Below, in pieces: positions 43,140 through 52,598 of a stretch of DNA of 64,000 nt; the first letter of the stretch is position 1; each line of letters begins with the position of its first letter. This DNA is from Bifidobacterium rousetti (GTDB lineage: Bacteria; Actinomycetota; Actinomycetes; Actinomycetales; Bifidobacteriaceae): positions 225,617 through 289,616 of the forward strand of contig NZ_PEBH01000001.1 of NCBI RefSeq assembly GCF_008698235.1, written 5' to 3'. A program made the translations under genes and the position numbers. The notes below the pieces were generated by a model. The model did not search any database, was not told the origin of the DNA, and saw only the letters and a list, made by a program, of their open reading frames with translations.

Positions 43140-45695
43140 ATGAACGACGAATCGCAGGGCCCCACGGCCATCGAGGTGCGCGGGGCGCGCGTGCACAACC
43201 TCAGGGACGTGGACGTCGACGTGCCGCTGCACGCGCTGACGGGCGTGGCCGGCGTGTCCGGATCGGGCAAGAGCTCGCTCGCCCTGGGCGTGCTCTACGC
43301 CGAGGGATCGCGGCGGTATCTGGAGGCGCTGTCCACCTACACCCGCCGCCGCCTCACCCAGGCGTCCCGCGCGCAGGTCGACGAGGTGCTGCACGTCCCC
43401 GCCGCGCTGGCGTTGCACCAGCGCCCCGCGGTGCCGTCCGTACGCTCCACGTTCGGCACGATGACCGAACTGCTCAACAGCCTGCGCCTGCTCTTCTCCC
43501 GCGTCGGCTCGCACGTGTGCCCGCACTGCGGCGCGCGCAACGGGCCCACGCTCGCCGTCGCCGCCGAACTGCCGATCACCTGCGCGGGATGCGGCCGCGA
43601 GTTCCACGGACCCGGCGCCGAAAGCCTCGCCTTCAACTCGGCCGGCGCCTGCCCCGCCTGCTCCGGCACCGGCGTCGTGCGCGAGGTGAACCGCGCCGCC
43701 CTCGTGCCGGACGAGTCGAAGAGCATCGACGACGGCGCCGTGCTGCCATGGGGTTCGCTCATGTGGGATCTCATGAAGGACGTGTGCCGTGCGATGGGCG
43801 TGCGCACCGACGTGCCGTTCCGCGAGCTCACCGACAGGGAGCGCGACATCGTGTTCAACGGCCCCGCCGTCAAGAAGCACATCCTCTACCGGTCGAAGAA
43901 AAGCGACGATTTCGCCGAACTCGACTTCACCTACTACAACGCCGTCTACACCGTCGAGAACGCGCTCGCCAAGGCGAAGGACGAGAAGGGGCTGAAACGC
44001 GTCGCCCGGTTCCTCGAGGAGAGACCGTGCGCGGCGTGCGGCGGCACACGGCTGAGCGAGGCCGCGCGCGCCCCGCGGGTGCGCGGCTCCAACCTGGCCG
44101 AGGCGAGCGCGATGACGCTTGACGAGGCCGTCTCCTGGGTGAAGGGCGTCCCGGATTCGCTCGATCCGGAGCTGCGGGCGATGGCGACGAACATCGGCGA
44201 ATCGTTCCTCGACGTGGCCGGACGCCTGCTGGAGCTGGGACTCGGATACCTGACGCTCGACCGCGCGGGCTCCACGCTGTCCACCGGCGAGCGCCAGCGC
44301 GTGCAGCTGGCCCGCGCCGTGCGCAACCGCACCACCGGGGTGCTGTACGTGCTCGACGAGCCGTCGATCGGACTGCATCCGGCGAACGTGGACGGTCTCA
44401 TCGGCGTCATGCGCGATCTCGTGGCGGACGGCAACACCGTGGTCGTCGTCGACCATGACGTGCGGGTGCTCAAGGCCTGCGACCATCTCATCGAGATGGG
44501 GCCGGCCGCGGGCGCGGGCGGCGGGCGCGTGGTCGCCCAAGGGTCGGTCGCCGACGTCGCGGGTGCCGCGGGGTCCGCGGGGGAGGGCAGCCGCATCGCG
44601 CCGTTCCTCCTCGAGGACGGTCCGGCACGCGTGCGTCCGCGGATCGGGGACGACCATATGTTCGACCTCGGCCGCATCCACATGCAGACCGGTCCGATCC
44701 ACACGGTCAAACCGCTTGCGGTGGACGTGCCGCGCGGCAGGCTCGTCGTCGTGACCGGCGTGTCCGGGTCGGGCAAGACGACGATGGTGCTGGAGTCGCT
44801 GATCCCGGCGCTGCGGGCGAACGCGGAGCATGGCGCGGAGAACGCGGAGGACACGGACGGCGTGGACGGCGTGGCCCTGCCCGCGCACGTCAGATCGATC
44901 GACGCGGCCGGCATCACACGCGCGAACCTCATCGACGCGACGCCGATCGGCGCGAACGTGCGATCCACCGTCGCCACGTACGCCGGCGTCCACGACGACC
45001 TGCGACGCGCCTTCGCGCGTTCCGAGACGGCCAAGGCGGGCGGATGGAAGGCCGGCGACTTCTCCTACAACACCGGTCGGCTGCGCTGCCCGACCTGCGA
45101 CGGCACCGGTTCGATCTCGCTGGACGTGCAGTTCCTGCCCGACGTGGACATCGTATGCCCCGACTGCCGCGGCTCACGCTACTCGCATGAGGCCGACGGC
45201 ATCCTGCGCCGCGCGAAGGACGGGCGCGGGCTGTCGTTGCCGCGTCTCATGGCGATGAGCGTTGACGAGGCCCTGGCGGCGACCGCCGACCTGCGCAAGG
45301 TGCATGCGCGCCTGACGACGCTGCACGATCTCGGTCTCGGCTATCTCACCTTGGGTGAGCCGACCCCGGCCCTGTCCGGCGGGGAGGCGCAGCGGCTCAA
45401 GCTCTCGAGCGAGATGGGGCGCGCGCAGTCGGACGCCGTGTTCGTGTTCGACGAGCCGACGATCGGCCTGCACCCGCTCGACGTGCGCGTCCTGCTCGGC
45501 GTGTTCGACCGTCTTGTCGCGTCCGGCGCGACCGTCGTCGTCATCGAGCATGACCTCGACGTGATCGCCAACGCCGACTGGATCATCGACATGGGACCGG
45601 GCGGCGGCGAGGCCGGCGGCAGGATCGTCGCCGAGGGCACGCCGGACGAGGTCGCCGCGAACCCGGCGAGCGTCACCGGGCGGTACCTGCGCTAA
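43140..45695 (+). CDS. UvrA-like class II ABC ATPase (excinuclease/drug-resistance type)
   Basis: This 851-residue protein has two ABC domains. Walker A motifs are GVSGSGKSS near residue 38 and GVSGSGKTT near 540. The signatures are LSTGERQRVQLARAV (about 380) and LSGGEAQRLKLSSEM (about 746), with Walker B VLDEPSIGLHP and VFDEPTIGLHP. Zinc modules are CPHC/CAGC/CPAC and CPTC/CPDC. It is about 90 residues shorter than housekeeping UvrA, consistent with the UvrA2/DrrC group that aids tolerance to DNA-damaging drugs. No Shine-Dalgarno is present; TATACT ends exactly six bases before the ATG, which suggests a leaderless mRNA. It starts 23 bases after the kinase gene. Confidence 0.9.
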   Translation: MNDESQGPTAIEVRGARVHNLRDVDVDVPLHALTGVAGVSGSGKSSLALGVLYAEGSRRYLEALSTYTRRRLTQASRAQVDEVLHVPAALALHQRPAVPSVRSTFGTMTELLNSLRLLFSRVGSHVCPHCGARNGPTLAVAAELPITCAGCGREFHGPGAESLAFNSAGACPACSGTGVVREVNRAALVPDESKSIDDGAVLPWGSLMWDLMKDVCRAMGVRTDVPFRELTDRERDIVFNGPAVKKHILYRSKKSDDFAELDFTYYNAVYTVENALAKAKDEKGLKRVARFLEERPCAACGGTRLSEAARAPRVRGSNLAEASAMTLDEAVSWVKGVPDSLDPELRAMATNIGESFLDVAGRLLELGLGYLTLDRAGSTLSTGERQRVQLARAVRNRTTGVLYVLDEPSIGLHPANVDGLIGVMRDLVADGNTVVVVDHDVRVLKACDHLIEMGPAAGAGGGRVVAQGSVADVAGAAGSAGEGSRIAPFLLEDGPARVRPRIGDDHMFDLGRIHMQTGPIHTVKPLAVDVPRGRLVVVTGVSGSGKTTMVLESLIPALRANAEHGAENAEDTDGVDGVALPAHVRSIDAAGITRANLIDATPIGANVRSTVATYAGVHDDLRRAFARSETAKAGGWKAGDFSYNTGRLRCPTCDGTGSISLDVQFLPDVDIVCPDCRGSRYSHEADGILRRAKDGRGLSLPRLMAMSVDEALAATADLRKVHARLTTLHDLGLGYLTLGEPTPALSGGEAQRLKLSSEMGRAQSDAVFVFDEPTIGLHPLDVRVLLGVFDRLVASGATVVVIEHDLDVIANADWIIDMGPGGGEAGGRIVAEGTPDEVAANPASVTGRYLR

Positions 45696-45720
45696 AACCG
45701 GCTGGGGCAATGGCCGGCCG

Positions 45721-47097
45721 TCACGCCCTGTCCTTCAGCACGTTGCCGAGGATATGGCGCATGAACGGGATCGTGGTGGCGAACGTGAGCACGTCCGCCA
45801 CGGACTGCGCCGCCTCGACGCCGGTCACGCCGATCAGGTGCGGCAGGACGAGCACGATCGGCGCGAGGTACAGGCCGGTGCGGCACACCGCGAGGAACGA
45901 GGCGATGCCCGTCTGACCCAGCGTCTGCGAGATCATGTTGCCCATCATGTTCACGCCGTTGAGCACGACGGTCACGCACTGGAAGTGCAACGCCGCGACG
46001 CCGACGGCCACCACGGCCGGGTCGGAGCGGAAGATCTCGACCAGCTGCGGGGCGACGGCCCAGATGACGACCGCCAACGCCAGCAGCACCCCGGTGGACA
46101 GCTTCACACAGAACCAGAACGCCTCGCGCACGCGCGCGAACTTCCCCGCCCCGTAGTTGTAGCCGCACACCGGTTGGAACCCCTGGCCGAGGCCGATGAT
46201 GACCGAGTTGGCGCCGAGCATGATGCGCATGACGATGGCCATGCCGGCGATCGCCGCGTCGCCGAACGGGTTCGCGGCGATGTTCACGCAGGTGGTGGCG
46301 ATCGATCCGGCGCCCTGACGGACGAGCGACGGCAAGCCTCCGCCAGCGATCTCGCGCAACAGCAGGGGATCGGGTCGGCAGTTGCGCAGGGAGAGTCTCA
46401 GCACGCCGAACCTCGCGCTCATGATGGTCAGGATCAGGAAGCTCACGGTCTGGCAGATGCCGGTGGCCAGCCCTGCGCCGAAGATGCCGAGGCCGAGCAC
46501 GAAGATGAACAGCGGCGCGAGCAGGAAGTTGAGCAGCGCGCCGGAGACGAGTCCGATCATGCCGAACGCGGACTGCCCCTGATAGCGCAGCAGGCCGTTG
46601 AGCGCGAACGAGCCGCACACGCACGGGGCGGCGACGAGGATCGGCGTCAGATAGGTCACCGCGTATGGCGCGATCGTGTCGGTGGAGCCGAGCGCCATGA
46701 CCAACGGCCGCAGCGTGGACAGGCAAACGACCGTGACGACGAGACCGCAGAGGAACGAGCCGGCGAAGCCGATGGACAGCAGCCGGGACGCCCTCTCGTT
46801 GTTGCGCTTGCCGAGCTCGCGGCTCATCGAATTGCCCGCGCCGTTGCCGAAGAAGAAGCCGATCGCCTGCAGGATCGTCATGATCGAGAACGCGATGCCG
46901 ATCGCGCCGGACTGCGAGGTGCCGAGCTGGCCGATGAAGTACGTGTCCGTGAGGTTGTACGCGGTGGTCACCAGATTCGAGATCACCGCCGGAACGCACA
47001 GACGAAGGATCAGCGGTCTGATCGGGCTTTGCGTCATCTGCCGGTATTTCGCGTCGGCCGACGCCCTTCTGATTCCCTGCCTGATTCCCTGCTGCAT
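45721..47097 (-). CDS. MATE-family multidrug efflux transporter
   Basis: This protein has about 458 residues and twelve membrane segments in two six-helix halves. The N-terminal half starts LILRLCVPAVISNLVTTAYNLTDTYFIGQLG and the second half starts GLPSLVRQGAGSIATTCVNIAAN, both MATE/NorM blocks; GLGQGFQPVCGYNYGA is the third. It uses an ion gradient to export cationic drugs or metabolites. The start is uncertain: GTG 47106, ATG 47097 and ATG 47037 are possible and none has a good ribosome site. A promoter lies just upstream, after the MerR gene on the same strand, so the regulator probably controls this pump. Confidence 0.88.
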   Translation of the reverse strand: MQQGIRQGIRRASADAKYRQMTQSPIRPLILRLCVPAVISNLVTTAYNLTDTYFIGQLGTSQSGAIGIAFSIMTILQAIGFFFGNGAGNSMSRELGKRNNERASRLLSIGFAGSFLCGLVVTVVCLSTLRPLVMALGSTDTIAPYAVTYLTPILVAAPCVCGSFALNGLLRYQGQSAFGMIGLVSGALLNFLLAPLFIFVLGLGIFGAGLATGICQTVSFLILTIMSARFGVLRLSLRNCRPDPLLLREIAGGGLPSLVRQGAGSIATTCVNIAANPFGDAAIAGMAIVMRIMLGANSVIIGLGQGFQPVCGYNYGAGKFARVREAFWFCVKLSTGVLLALAVVIWAVAPQLVEIFRSDPAVVAVGVAALHFQCVTVVLNGVNMMGNMISQTLGQTGIASFLAVCRTGLYLAPIVLVLPHLIGVTGVEAAQSVADVLTFATTIPFMRHILGNVLKDRA

Positions 47098-47114
47098 CCG
47101 TACCACGGGGCGTT

Positions 47115-47144
47115 ACTGTACTCTTTGCGCCGGTCGCGTCGCAA
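47115..47144 (-). promoter_or_regulatory. Probable promoter of the MATE gene
   Basis: On the minus strand: TTGCGA, 18 bases, TACAGT, lying in the 56 bases between the MerR stop and the MATE start. A long spacer is a known feature of MerR-activated promoters, though 19-20 bases is usual. Confidence 0.5.
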
Positions 47145-47153
47145 GGAACATGG

Positions 47154-47618
47154 TCACCTGCCGGGCACGCCGCCGTCCTGCAGCCGCTTCACCTGCTCGA
47201 TGACGTCCCGATGCTCCTCGATGAGCGCCTCGGCGTCCCGTTCACGGCCTTCGGCGACGGCGCGCCAGTACAGGGTCTTGAGCGAGACGTACGCCTGCTG
47301 CATGCGGATCGCCTCGGCCCGGGCGGCGAGACGCAGCGCCTGCGCGTCAAGCAGCTCGATCTGCCGGGACGCCCCGTCCGCGCCGTCCCTCGTGTTGCGC
47401 AGGTACTCGCGCATCGATTCCAGCGGCATGCCCGTGGCCGACAGGCACGCCACCGTCGTCAGACGTTCGAGGTCATCGTCCGAATACGCGCGACGCCCGG
47501 ACTGGTCGCGCGCGATCGGCGGAATGATGCCGATCTGCTCGTAGTAGCGCAGCGTCGACTCCGGAAGACCGGACGCCAGCGACGCCTCGCGGATGGTGTG
47601 CCATGCGGTGACGCTCAT
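47154..47618 (-). CDS. MerR-family transcriptional regulator
   Basis: This is a 154-residue regulator. The winged helix-turn-helix, HTIREASLASGLPESTLRYYEQIGIIPPIARDQSGRRAY, is typical, with LRYYE as the family signature. A long dimerisation helix, ASRQIELLDAQALRLAARAEAIRMQQAYV, follows, and there is no Cys-rich metal site. AAGGAGC occurs twice in a row before the ATG at 47618, giving two possible Shine-Dalgarno sequences. It lies directly upstream of the MATE exporter on the same strand and diverges from the PadR gene. Confidence 0.87.
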   Translation of the reverse strand: MSVTAWHTIREASLASGLPESTLRYYEQIGIIPPIARDQSGRRAYSDDDLERLTTVACLSATGMPLESMREYLRNTRDGADGASRQIELLDAQALRLAARAEAIRMQQAYVSLKTLYWRAVAEGRERDAEALIEEHRDVIEQVKRLQDGGVPGR

Positions 47619-47812
47619 GACTTCGCTCCTTAGCTCCTTATCGGTATGTTCGGTATGCCTAGCCGTTCACCAAGCAATCTACGGACCTCGAGCGCTTGAG
47701 GTCAAGGCGACGGGCACGGCGGCCGCGGGTTTCGCCGCGCCATGATATTGCTGGATGCGCCCCATCGCCAGAGGGCGAATCCCCGGGACGGAAGAACAGG
47801 TAAGCTGGGCGT

Positions 47813-48346
47813 ATGAGCCTGATCGAGATGATGATCCTCGGATTCCTGTCCGAGAGGACGATGTGCGGGTACGAGCTGCGCAAGAAGATGGAACAGCTGC
47901 AGGGCGACATGCGCAGGTTCAGCGACGGGGCGATCTACCCGGCGACCGGTCGACTGGTGAAGGCCGGTCTCATCTCCGAGAGAACCGACGTGCGCGACGG
48001 CCGCCGGCGCCACCTGTTCACGCTGGAGCCGGCCGGGCGCGACCGGCTCGTCGAGGAGCTCACAGGCGCCGACGGGTTCAATGTCAGCGATTTCAACCGG
48101 TGGCGTGTCGTGCTCACCTTCCTGTCCGTCGTGCCGGACAAGAAGGACCGCGACGCCGTGCTGCGCCGCCGCTACGACCTGCTGTCGCGCGGCGACGTGC
48201 ATTTCTTCTACTGCGAGGCCGGCAACCCGCTGACCGTCGACCACATCGACGACCCCTACCGTAAGGGGCTGATCGGCGTGCATGACGCGCAGGTCGCCGC
48301 CGAACTCGACTGGCTGCGCGCGATGCTCGGCATCGACGCCGCATAG
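47813..48346 (+). CDS. PadR-family transcriptional regulator
   Basis: This is a 177-residue protein. The N-terminal winged helix, MILGFLSERTMCGYELRKKMEQL with AIYPATGRLVKAGLISER, matches PadR. The C-terminal part (about 95-175), VVLTFLSVVPDKKDRDAVLRRRYDLL, fits the dimerising Vir-type domain. No target transporter is adjacent on the same strand; the MATE/MerR pair diverges from it. No Shine-Dalgarno is present. TAAGCT ends six bases before the ATG, so a leaderless transcript is likely. Confidence 0.85.
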   Translation: MSLIEMMILGFLSERTMCGYELRKKMEQLQGDMRRFSDGAIYPATGRLVKAGLISERTDVRDGRRRHLFTLEPAGRDRLVEELTGADGFNVSDFNRWRVVLTFLSVVPDKKDRDAVLRRRYDLLSRGDVHFFYCEAGNPLTVDHIDDPYRKGLIGVHDAQVAAELDWLRAMLGIDAA

Positions 48347-48353
48347 GCGCCGA

Positions 48354-49982
48354 TCAGCGCCTCCAGTGACGGCGACGGTAGTTGACGATGCGCTTGCCGC
48401 CGACGCCGGCCTTGCCGTTCGGACCCCACGGGCCTCGCGCCTCGGCCTTGAGCTGGGTGAGGTGGTGCTTCATCGCCAGCAGCATGATGTGCGTGTCCTC
48501 GAGCCCCAGATGCCGTTCGGCGTCGTCCTCGTGCAGCGCGCCCTGACGCTTCGCGTACGCGTCGAGGCGGTTGTCGCCGTCGGGATGGTCCTCGCTGGGG
48601 ATGGACCCCTCGTCCCACAGGCGGCTCATCGGCAGCGTGTCGATGATGGTCACATGGCCGTTGCGGTACGCCTCGGCGTAGCCCTTGACGTTGAGCATGA
48701 AGAAGCTGTGCTCGAACGTGGCCATGTGCGCGACGAACGGCTGCGAGGTGAGGCGCCTGAGGAGTTCGGCCTGCGCCTCGGGGTCCTCGTCGAACAGCGG
48801 GTAGTCCGCGCCGACACGCTCCTTGATGTCGATGCCGGTCAGCTGGATGATGAACGGGTTGCCGTGGCGGGCCGCCTCCGGGGTCACGCCGAACGACCAA
48901 CGGTGCTGGTCGTAGGCGTCGCCGCCCTCGTAGTAGTCCTTGTCGTAGCGGTATCCGGTCGGCTGGTCGGCCGGACGCGGCGACTTCATGTTCATGTATT
49001 CGAAGCCGACATCGATGATGTACGTGCGGGCCGGTTCGGTGCCGTTGGTCTCCAGGTCGATGCCCATCACCTTGTCCACGTCGCGTCCCGGCAGGAACAC
49101 CTCGCGCCAGTAGTCCTTCGGACGGGTGGCCTGACGTTCGGCCACATGCTCGGCGGCCGCATGGCGCGACTTCTCGAAGCGGGCCTCCGGCACGGCGGTC
49201 TCGTCGCGGTTGACCTGTTCGACGGACGGCACGGCCGGGTTGTCGTCGTTGATGACGGGCTGCCCCTCGATCAGGTAGTCGGGGCTGCCCTGATCGGAGC
49301 TGGAGTCCGCTGGCGCGGACTCGTCCGGTCCCGCCTCGACGGAGCCGTACCTCACCTCGTCGGCTTCGAACAGCGTCTGCTCGCGGTGGCGGCGCGCCTC
49401 CTCGCGCTTGGCTCGGTCGGCCTTGCGCTGTTCGGCGCGCGCGTTGACGATCTCGGCCGTGCGGTCCTGGATGTCGTCGACGACCACGCCGTCCTTCGCG
49501 GCGGTGAGCACCGGCACGGTGACGCGCTGGCGGTCCTCGTCCTCGACCGTCCACAGCCCTTCGGCGATGCCGCGGTCGCGCAGCAGCTGGATCTGGTCGT
49601 TGAGCCTGCGGTCCGCGTAGGCGAGCGCGCGCGGCAGCTCATAGGTCGTGATGCGGCGGTCGAAGTCGCGCATGAACGTCATGCTCATCTTCGCGATGAT
49701 CGCATCCAGCCGGTCGCGGATCGCGAGATCCTCCTTGAGCAGGTCGTGCACGTTCGAGCCGGCCCCGGCCTCCAGATCGGCGGGGGAGGCCACGCCGATG
49801 CCGTGCTCCAGATCGAGTCTCTTCACCCAATCCCAGTCGATGTCGTTGTTGTCCGCGTCCTTCAACATGATGTACGACCACTGGCTGATGCTTTCCTTCG
49901 CCTCGGTCAGCCATGAGCGGTCGATCGTAAAACCACTGTTTTCCATTGTTCCGTTGTCTTTGCTGTTGTCTTCGCTACTCAT
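48354..49982 (-). CDS. DnaQ-like 3'-5' exonuclease domain protein with long N-terminal region
   Basis: This is a 542-residue protein. The C-terminal ~240 residues look like a DEDDh exonuclease. Exo I is VMGIDLETNGTEP near residue 307, Exo II is FVAHMATFEHSFF and Exo III is HLGLEDTHIMLLA. The Exo II aspartate is replaced by Glu, so activity is not certain. The N-terminal ~300 residues are not recognised; they are helical and charged, with an Arg/Lys/Glu-rich stretch (about 180-205) and an acidic linker. A later ATG at 49946 is possible. No obvious operon partner exists. It could act in DNA repair or RNA turnover. Confidence 0.72.
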   Translation of the reverse strand: MSSEDNSKDNGTMENSGFTIDRSWLTEAKESISQWSYIMLKDADNNDIDWDWVKRLDLEHGIGVASPADLEAGAGSNVHDLLKEDLAIRDRLDAIIAKMSMTFMRDFDRRITTYELPRALAYADRRLNDQIQLLRDRGIAEGLWTVEDEDRQRVTVPVLTAAKDGVVVDDIQDRTAEIVNARAEQRKADRAKREEARRHREQTLFEADEVRYGSVEAGPDESAPADSSSDQGSPDYLIEGQPVINDDNPAVPSVEQVNRDETAVPEARFEKSRHAAAEHVAERQATRPKDYWREVFLPGRDVDKVMGIDLETNGTEPARTYIIDVGFEYMNMKSPRPADQPTGYRYDKDYYEGGDAYDQHRWSFGVTPEAARHGNPFIIQLTGIDIKERVGADYPLFDEDPEAQAELLRRLTSQPFVAHMATFEHSFFMLNVKGYAEAYRNGHVTIIDTLPMSRLWDEGSIPSEDHPDGDNRLDAYAKRQGALHEDDAERHLGLEDTHIMLLAMKHHLTQLKAEARGPWGPNGKAGVGGKRIVNYRRRHWRR

Positions 49983-50099
49983 TCATTCACCAAACACGCG
50001 GGGACCCATGCCCCCGCACAGCCTATGGTAGCGCTCGTGGCGGCGTGGTCGCGCGAATCGCCGGAGAACAGTGGGCGAATTCGGTCTGCGGGCCCCGGC

Positions 50100-50900
50100 T
50101 CAGCGCACGCCGCGCATGTCGACGGGCCGGAACTGGTCGAGCGCGGTGAAACAGGTGCGGTAGACCATCGCCATGATCAGCCCGTCGGCGATGAGCGTCA
50201 GCGCGGAGATCGCGGCGAACACGACGAACTGGTATTTGGCGGCCTCCAACGGGTCGCCGCCGGCGATGACCTGGCCGGCCATCATGCCCGGGATCGTCAC
50301 GATCCCGCAGGAGGCGAGCGTCGCCATCGTGGGCAGCAGGCCGAGCCGGATCGACGAGACGATCGAGGGGCGTGCCGCCTCCCACGCGGTCGCGCCCAGG
50401 GCGAGCATCGTGTCGATCTCGTCGCGACGCTCGCCCATGCTCTCGTAGAACCGGCTCAACCCGACCGCCAGCGCGGAGACCGTGTTGCCCAACAGCATGC
50501 CGGTCAACGGCACGACCAGCTGCGGCGCATACCACGGGTGGGGGCGCACCACGAGCTCCGTGACCAGCGCGATCATGAGCAGCATCGTGACCGTCAGGCT
50601 CAGCAGCACGGGTCCCGCGAGCCCCTTCGGCACGCCCTTGGCGCGTGACAGCGTGATCTGCACGGCGGCGACGAGCATCACGCCGATCGTCGCGAAGACG
50701 AGGAACACGTTGTCCGCGCGGATCACATAGCCGACGACGAAGCCCATCGCGCACAGCTGCAGCAGGGCGCGGCACGCCGACCACATCAGCGAGCGCCCGA
50801 TGCCCATGCGCATCAGGCCGCTCACGCCGGCCGCGGCCGCCACCATCGCCAAGGCGACGACGAGACCCCACACGTCGATGTCATACGCGTTGTCGCTCAT
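50100..50900 (-). CDS. fetB: FetB/UPF0014-family ABC permease
   Basis: This is a 266-residue membrane protein with about seven hydrophobic segments. The UPF0014 signatures are ALLQLCAMGFVVGYVI, PLTGMLLGNTVSALAVGLSRF and GLLPTMATLASCGIVTIPGMMAGQVIAGGDPLEAAKYQ. E. coli FetAB exports iron and protects against oxidative stress; the substrate here may be iron or another metal, inferred from the family. The start overlaps the end of the ATPase gene by 4 bp, so the two subunits are made together. Confidence 0.88.
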   Translation of the reverse strand: MSDNAYDIDVWGLVVALAMVAAAAGVSGLMRMGIGRSLMWSACRALLQLCAMGFVVGYVIRADNVFLVFATIGVMLVAAVQITLSRAKGVPKGLAGPVLLSLTVTMLLMIALVTELVVRPHPWYAPQLVVPLTGMLLGNTVSALAVGLSRFYESMGERRDEIDTMLALGATAWEAARPSIVSSIRLGLLPTMATLASCGIVTIPGMMAGQVIAGGDPLEAAKYQFVVFAAISALTLIADGLIMAMVYRTCFTALDQFRPVDMRGVR

Positions 50901-51724
50901 GCGACCGCCTCCTTGTTCGCATCCTTATCATCCGGATCCTTCGCGCGGTTCCCGTCCCATGACAGCACGCCGTGGGCCAGCGTCACGATCCGCGAGGCGC
51001 GCCCGTCCGGCGGACGGTGCCGTATGCGCACGATCGCCATGCCATGCGCGGCCGCGTCGGCCATGATCGAGGCGACCTTCTCGGCGTTCTCGTCGTCCAG
51101 ACCGGCGTCCACCTCGTCGGCGAGCAGCACCCTCGGCGACGTCAGCAGCGTCCTTGCCAGCGAGACGCGCGCCGCCTGCCCGCCGGACAGGTCATGCGGG
51201 GCGCGCGTCAGATCGATGTCCCCGCAGCCCATCGCATCCAGCGTCTGCCGTATGCGATCCTCGGGCAGCAGCCTCCGCGCGTTCGCCTCGCCGTCACGGA
51301 ACAACGCCGCGAACCGGCCGAACAGTCCTCCCGGACGACGGGCGCCGTTCCCGTCGCGCCCATCCCGTCCGGCCTCACCGCCGGCCCTCACCGACAGCAC
51401 GAACGGCAGGCGGATCGCATCCGCCACCGTGGCCCCCGGCAGCACCGGCTTCTGCGGCAGATAGGCGACCTCACGACGCCACCGCTGCGGCGTGAACCCG
51501 GACGAATCCCGCCCGCCCAACGCGAACGTGCCACGCGCATGCGGGTTCAGCAACGCGAACGCCGTCAGCAGGCTGCTCTTGCCCGAACCCGACGGCCCCA
51601 CCAGATCGACGATCACTCCGGCGTCGATCGCGAAATCCAACCCAGAGAACACCGTGCGCTCGCCGTCGGGCGACGGCACCGTGCACGACACCCCCTCGGC
51701 CGTGAATACATGCATCCCACTCAT
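50897..51724 (-). CDS. fetA: FetA-like ABC transporter ATP-binding protein
   Basis: This is a 275-residue partner of FetB. Walker A is GPSGSGKSS, followed by the Q-loop VAYLPQKPVLPG and signature LSGGQAARVSLARTLL. Walker B is VLLADEVDAGLDDEN and the switch IRIRHRPPD. VDAGLDDEN differs from the common DEPTSALD, and the switch His is retained. A charged insert (about 120-150, GRDGRDGNGARRPGG) is not usual. There is no Shine-Dalgarno; TATCGT lies eight bases before the ATG. It diverges from the OmpR-type two-component genes. Confidence 0.85.
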   Translation of the reverse strand: MSGMHVFTAEGVSCTVPSPDGERTVFSGLDFAIDAGVIVDLVGPSGSGKSSLLTAFALLNPHARGTFALGGRDSSGFTPQRWRREVAYLPQKPVLPGATVADAIRLPFVLSVRAGGEAGRDGRDGNGARRPGGLFGRFAALFRDGEANARRLLPEDRIRQTLDAMGCGDIDLTRAPHDLSGGQAARVSLARTLLTSPRVLLADEVDAGLDDENAEKVASIMADAAAHGMAIVRIRHRPPDGRASRIVTLAHGVLSWDGNRAKDPDDKDANKEAVA

Positions 51725-51773
51725 ACCAGCGCACGATACCTTGCCATGATGGCCACCCCAACCCGCAAGCGTT

Positions 51774-51790
51774 TCTTAGCGCGGTCTTAG
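51774..51790 (+). promoter_or_regulatory. Direct repeat TCTTAG with 11-bp period upstream of the OmpR-type regulator
   Basis: TCTTAG occurs at 51774-51779 and 51785-51790, one helical turn apart, the usual layout for OmpR/PhoB-type regulators. A related pair, in the other orientation, lies upstream of dedA (53644-53660). Confidence 0.55.
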
Positions 51791-51898
51791 ACTCTGGAAT
51801 GTCTGATATATCAAGGACAACCATAACGCCACCGCGATGGGCGATGACGGATCATGCCGACGCCCGAGCCGGCACGAACAGCGAAAGGACGGACGCGC

Positions 51899-52597
51899 AT
51901 GACGACGAACGACATGACCGACCCCGGCAGGCTCCTCATGCCCGCCATCCTGTTCCTCGAGGACGACCCCGACCTCGGGGCCATGACCGCCGAAATGCTC
52001 GGCGCCGACCACCGCGTCGACTGGGCGCGCACCGAACGCGAGGCCCGGAACCTCCTCAACACGAACCGCTACGACGCGCTCGTCGTCGACCGGCGCCTGC
52101 CCGACGGCGACGGACTCGACCTCATCCGCTCCCTCAGGGCCGGCGGCGTCACCACACCCGCGCTGGTCCTCACCGCGCTCGCCGACGTCGACGACATCGT
52201 CGACGGCCTCGACGCCGGCGCCAACGACTACCTGACCAAACCCTTCCACTTCGCCGAACTCGAAGCCCGGCTGCGCGCCCTGCTGCGCGGATTCCACGCG
52301 CAGGCCGCATCCGCCATGATCGGCGACTGGCTGCTCAAACCCGACGCGAACGTCATCGAGGATCCCGACGGGCGCACGGTCCCGCTGACCGAGACCGAGA
52401 CGAGACTGCTCGCCGCGCTCGCCGCCGCCCCCGACCATGTATTCGGTCGGGAGGAGATCCTGCGCGCCGCCTTCTCGGACGGCTCCGACATCGGCGCCGT
52501 CGACGTGTACGTCTCGTACGTGCGCGGCAAGACCACGCGCCGCATCATCGACACGGTGCGCGGGCGCGGCTACCGCATCGGCAACCCGGAGGCGTGA
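51899..52597 (+). CDS. OmpR/PhoB-family response regulator
   Basis: This is a 232-residue regulator. In the receiver domain, the acidic pair is ILFLEDDPDLG and the phospho-acceptor Asp is in ALVVDRRLPDGDG; GANDYLTKPFHFAELEARL contains the conserved Lys. The C-terminal winged helix ends in GAVDVYVSYVRGKTTRRIIDTVRGRGYRIG, a typical trans_reg_C end. GAAAGGAC precedes the ATG at 51899. The kinase gene starts one base after the stop codon. The upstream direct repeat suggests autoregulation, and its relative before dedA suggests that dedA belongs to the same regulon. Confidence 0.9.
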   Translation: MTTNDMTDPGRLLMPAILFLEDDPDLGAMTAEMLGADHRVDWARTEREARNLLNTNRYDALVVDRRLPDGDGLDLIRSLRAGGVTTPALVLTALADVDDIVDGLDAGANDYLTKPFHFAELEARLRALLRGFHAQAASAMIGDWLLKPDANVIEDPDGRTVPLTETETRLLAALAAAPDHVFGREEILRAAFSDGSDIGAVDVYVSYVRGKTTRRIIDTVRGRGYRIGNPEA

Positions 52598-52598
52598 C

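Noticed and set aside
41275..44993. Minus-strand frames of 617 and 637 codons opposite the kinase and the UvrA-like gene
   Set aside because: The plus-strand frames carry the intact kinase and UvrA motifs. The antisense products are low-complexity His/Arg/Gly-rich shadows.
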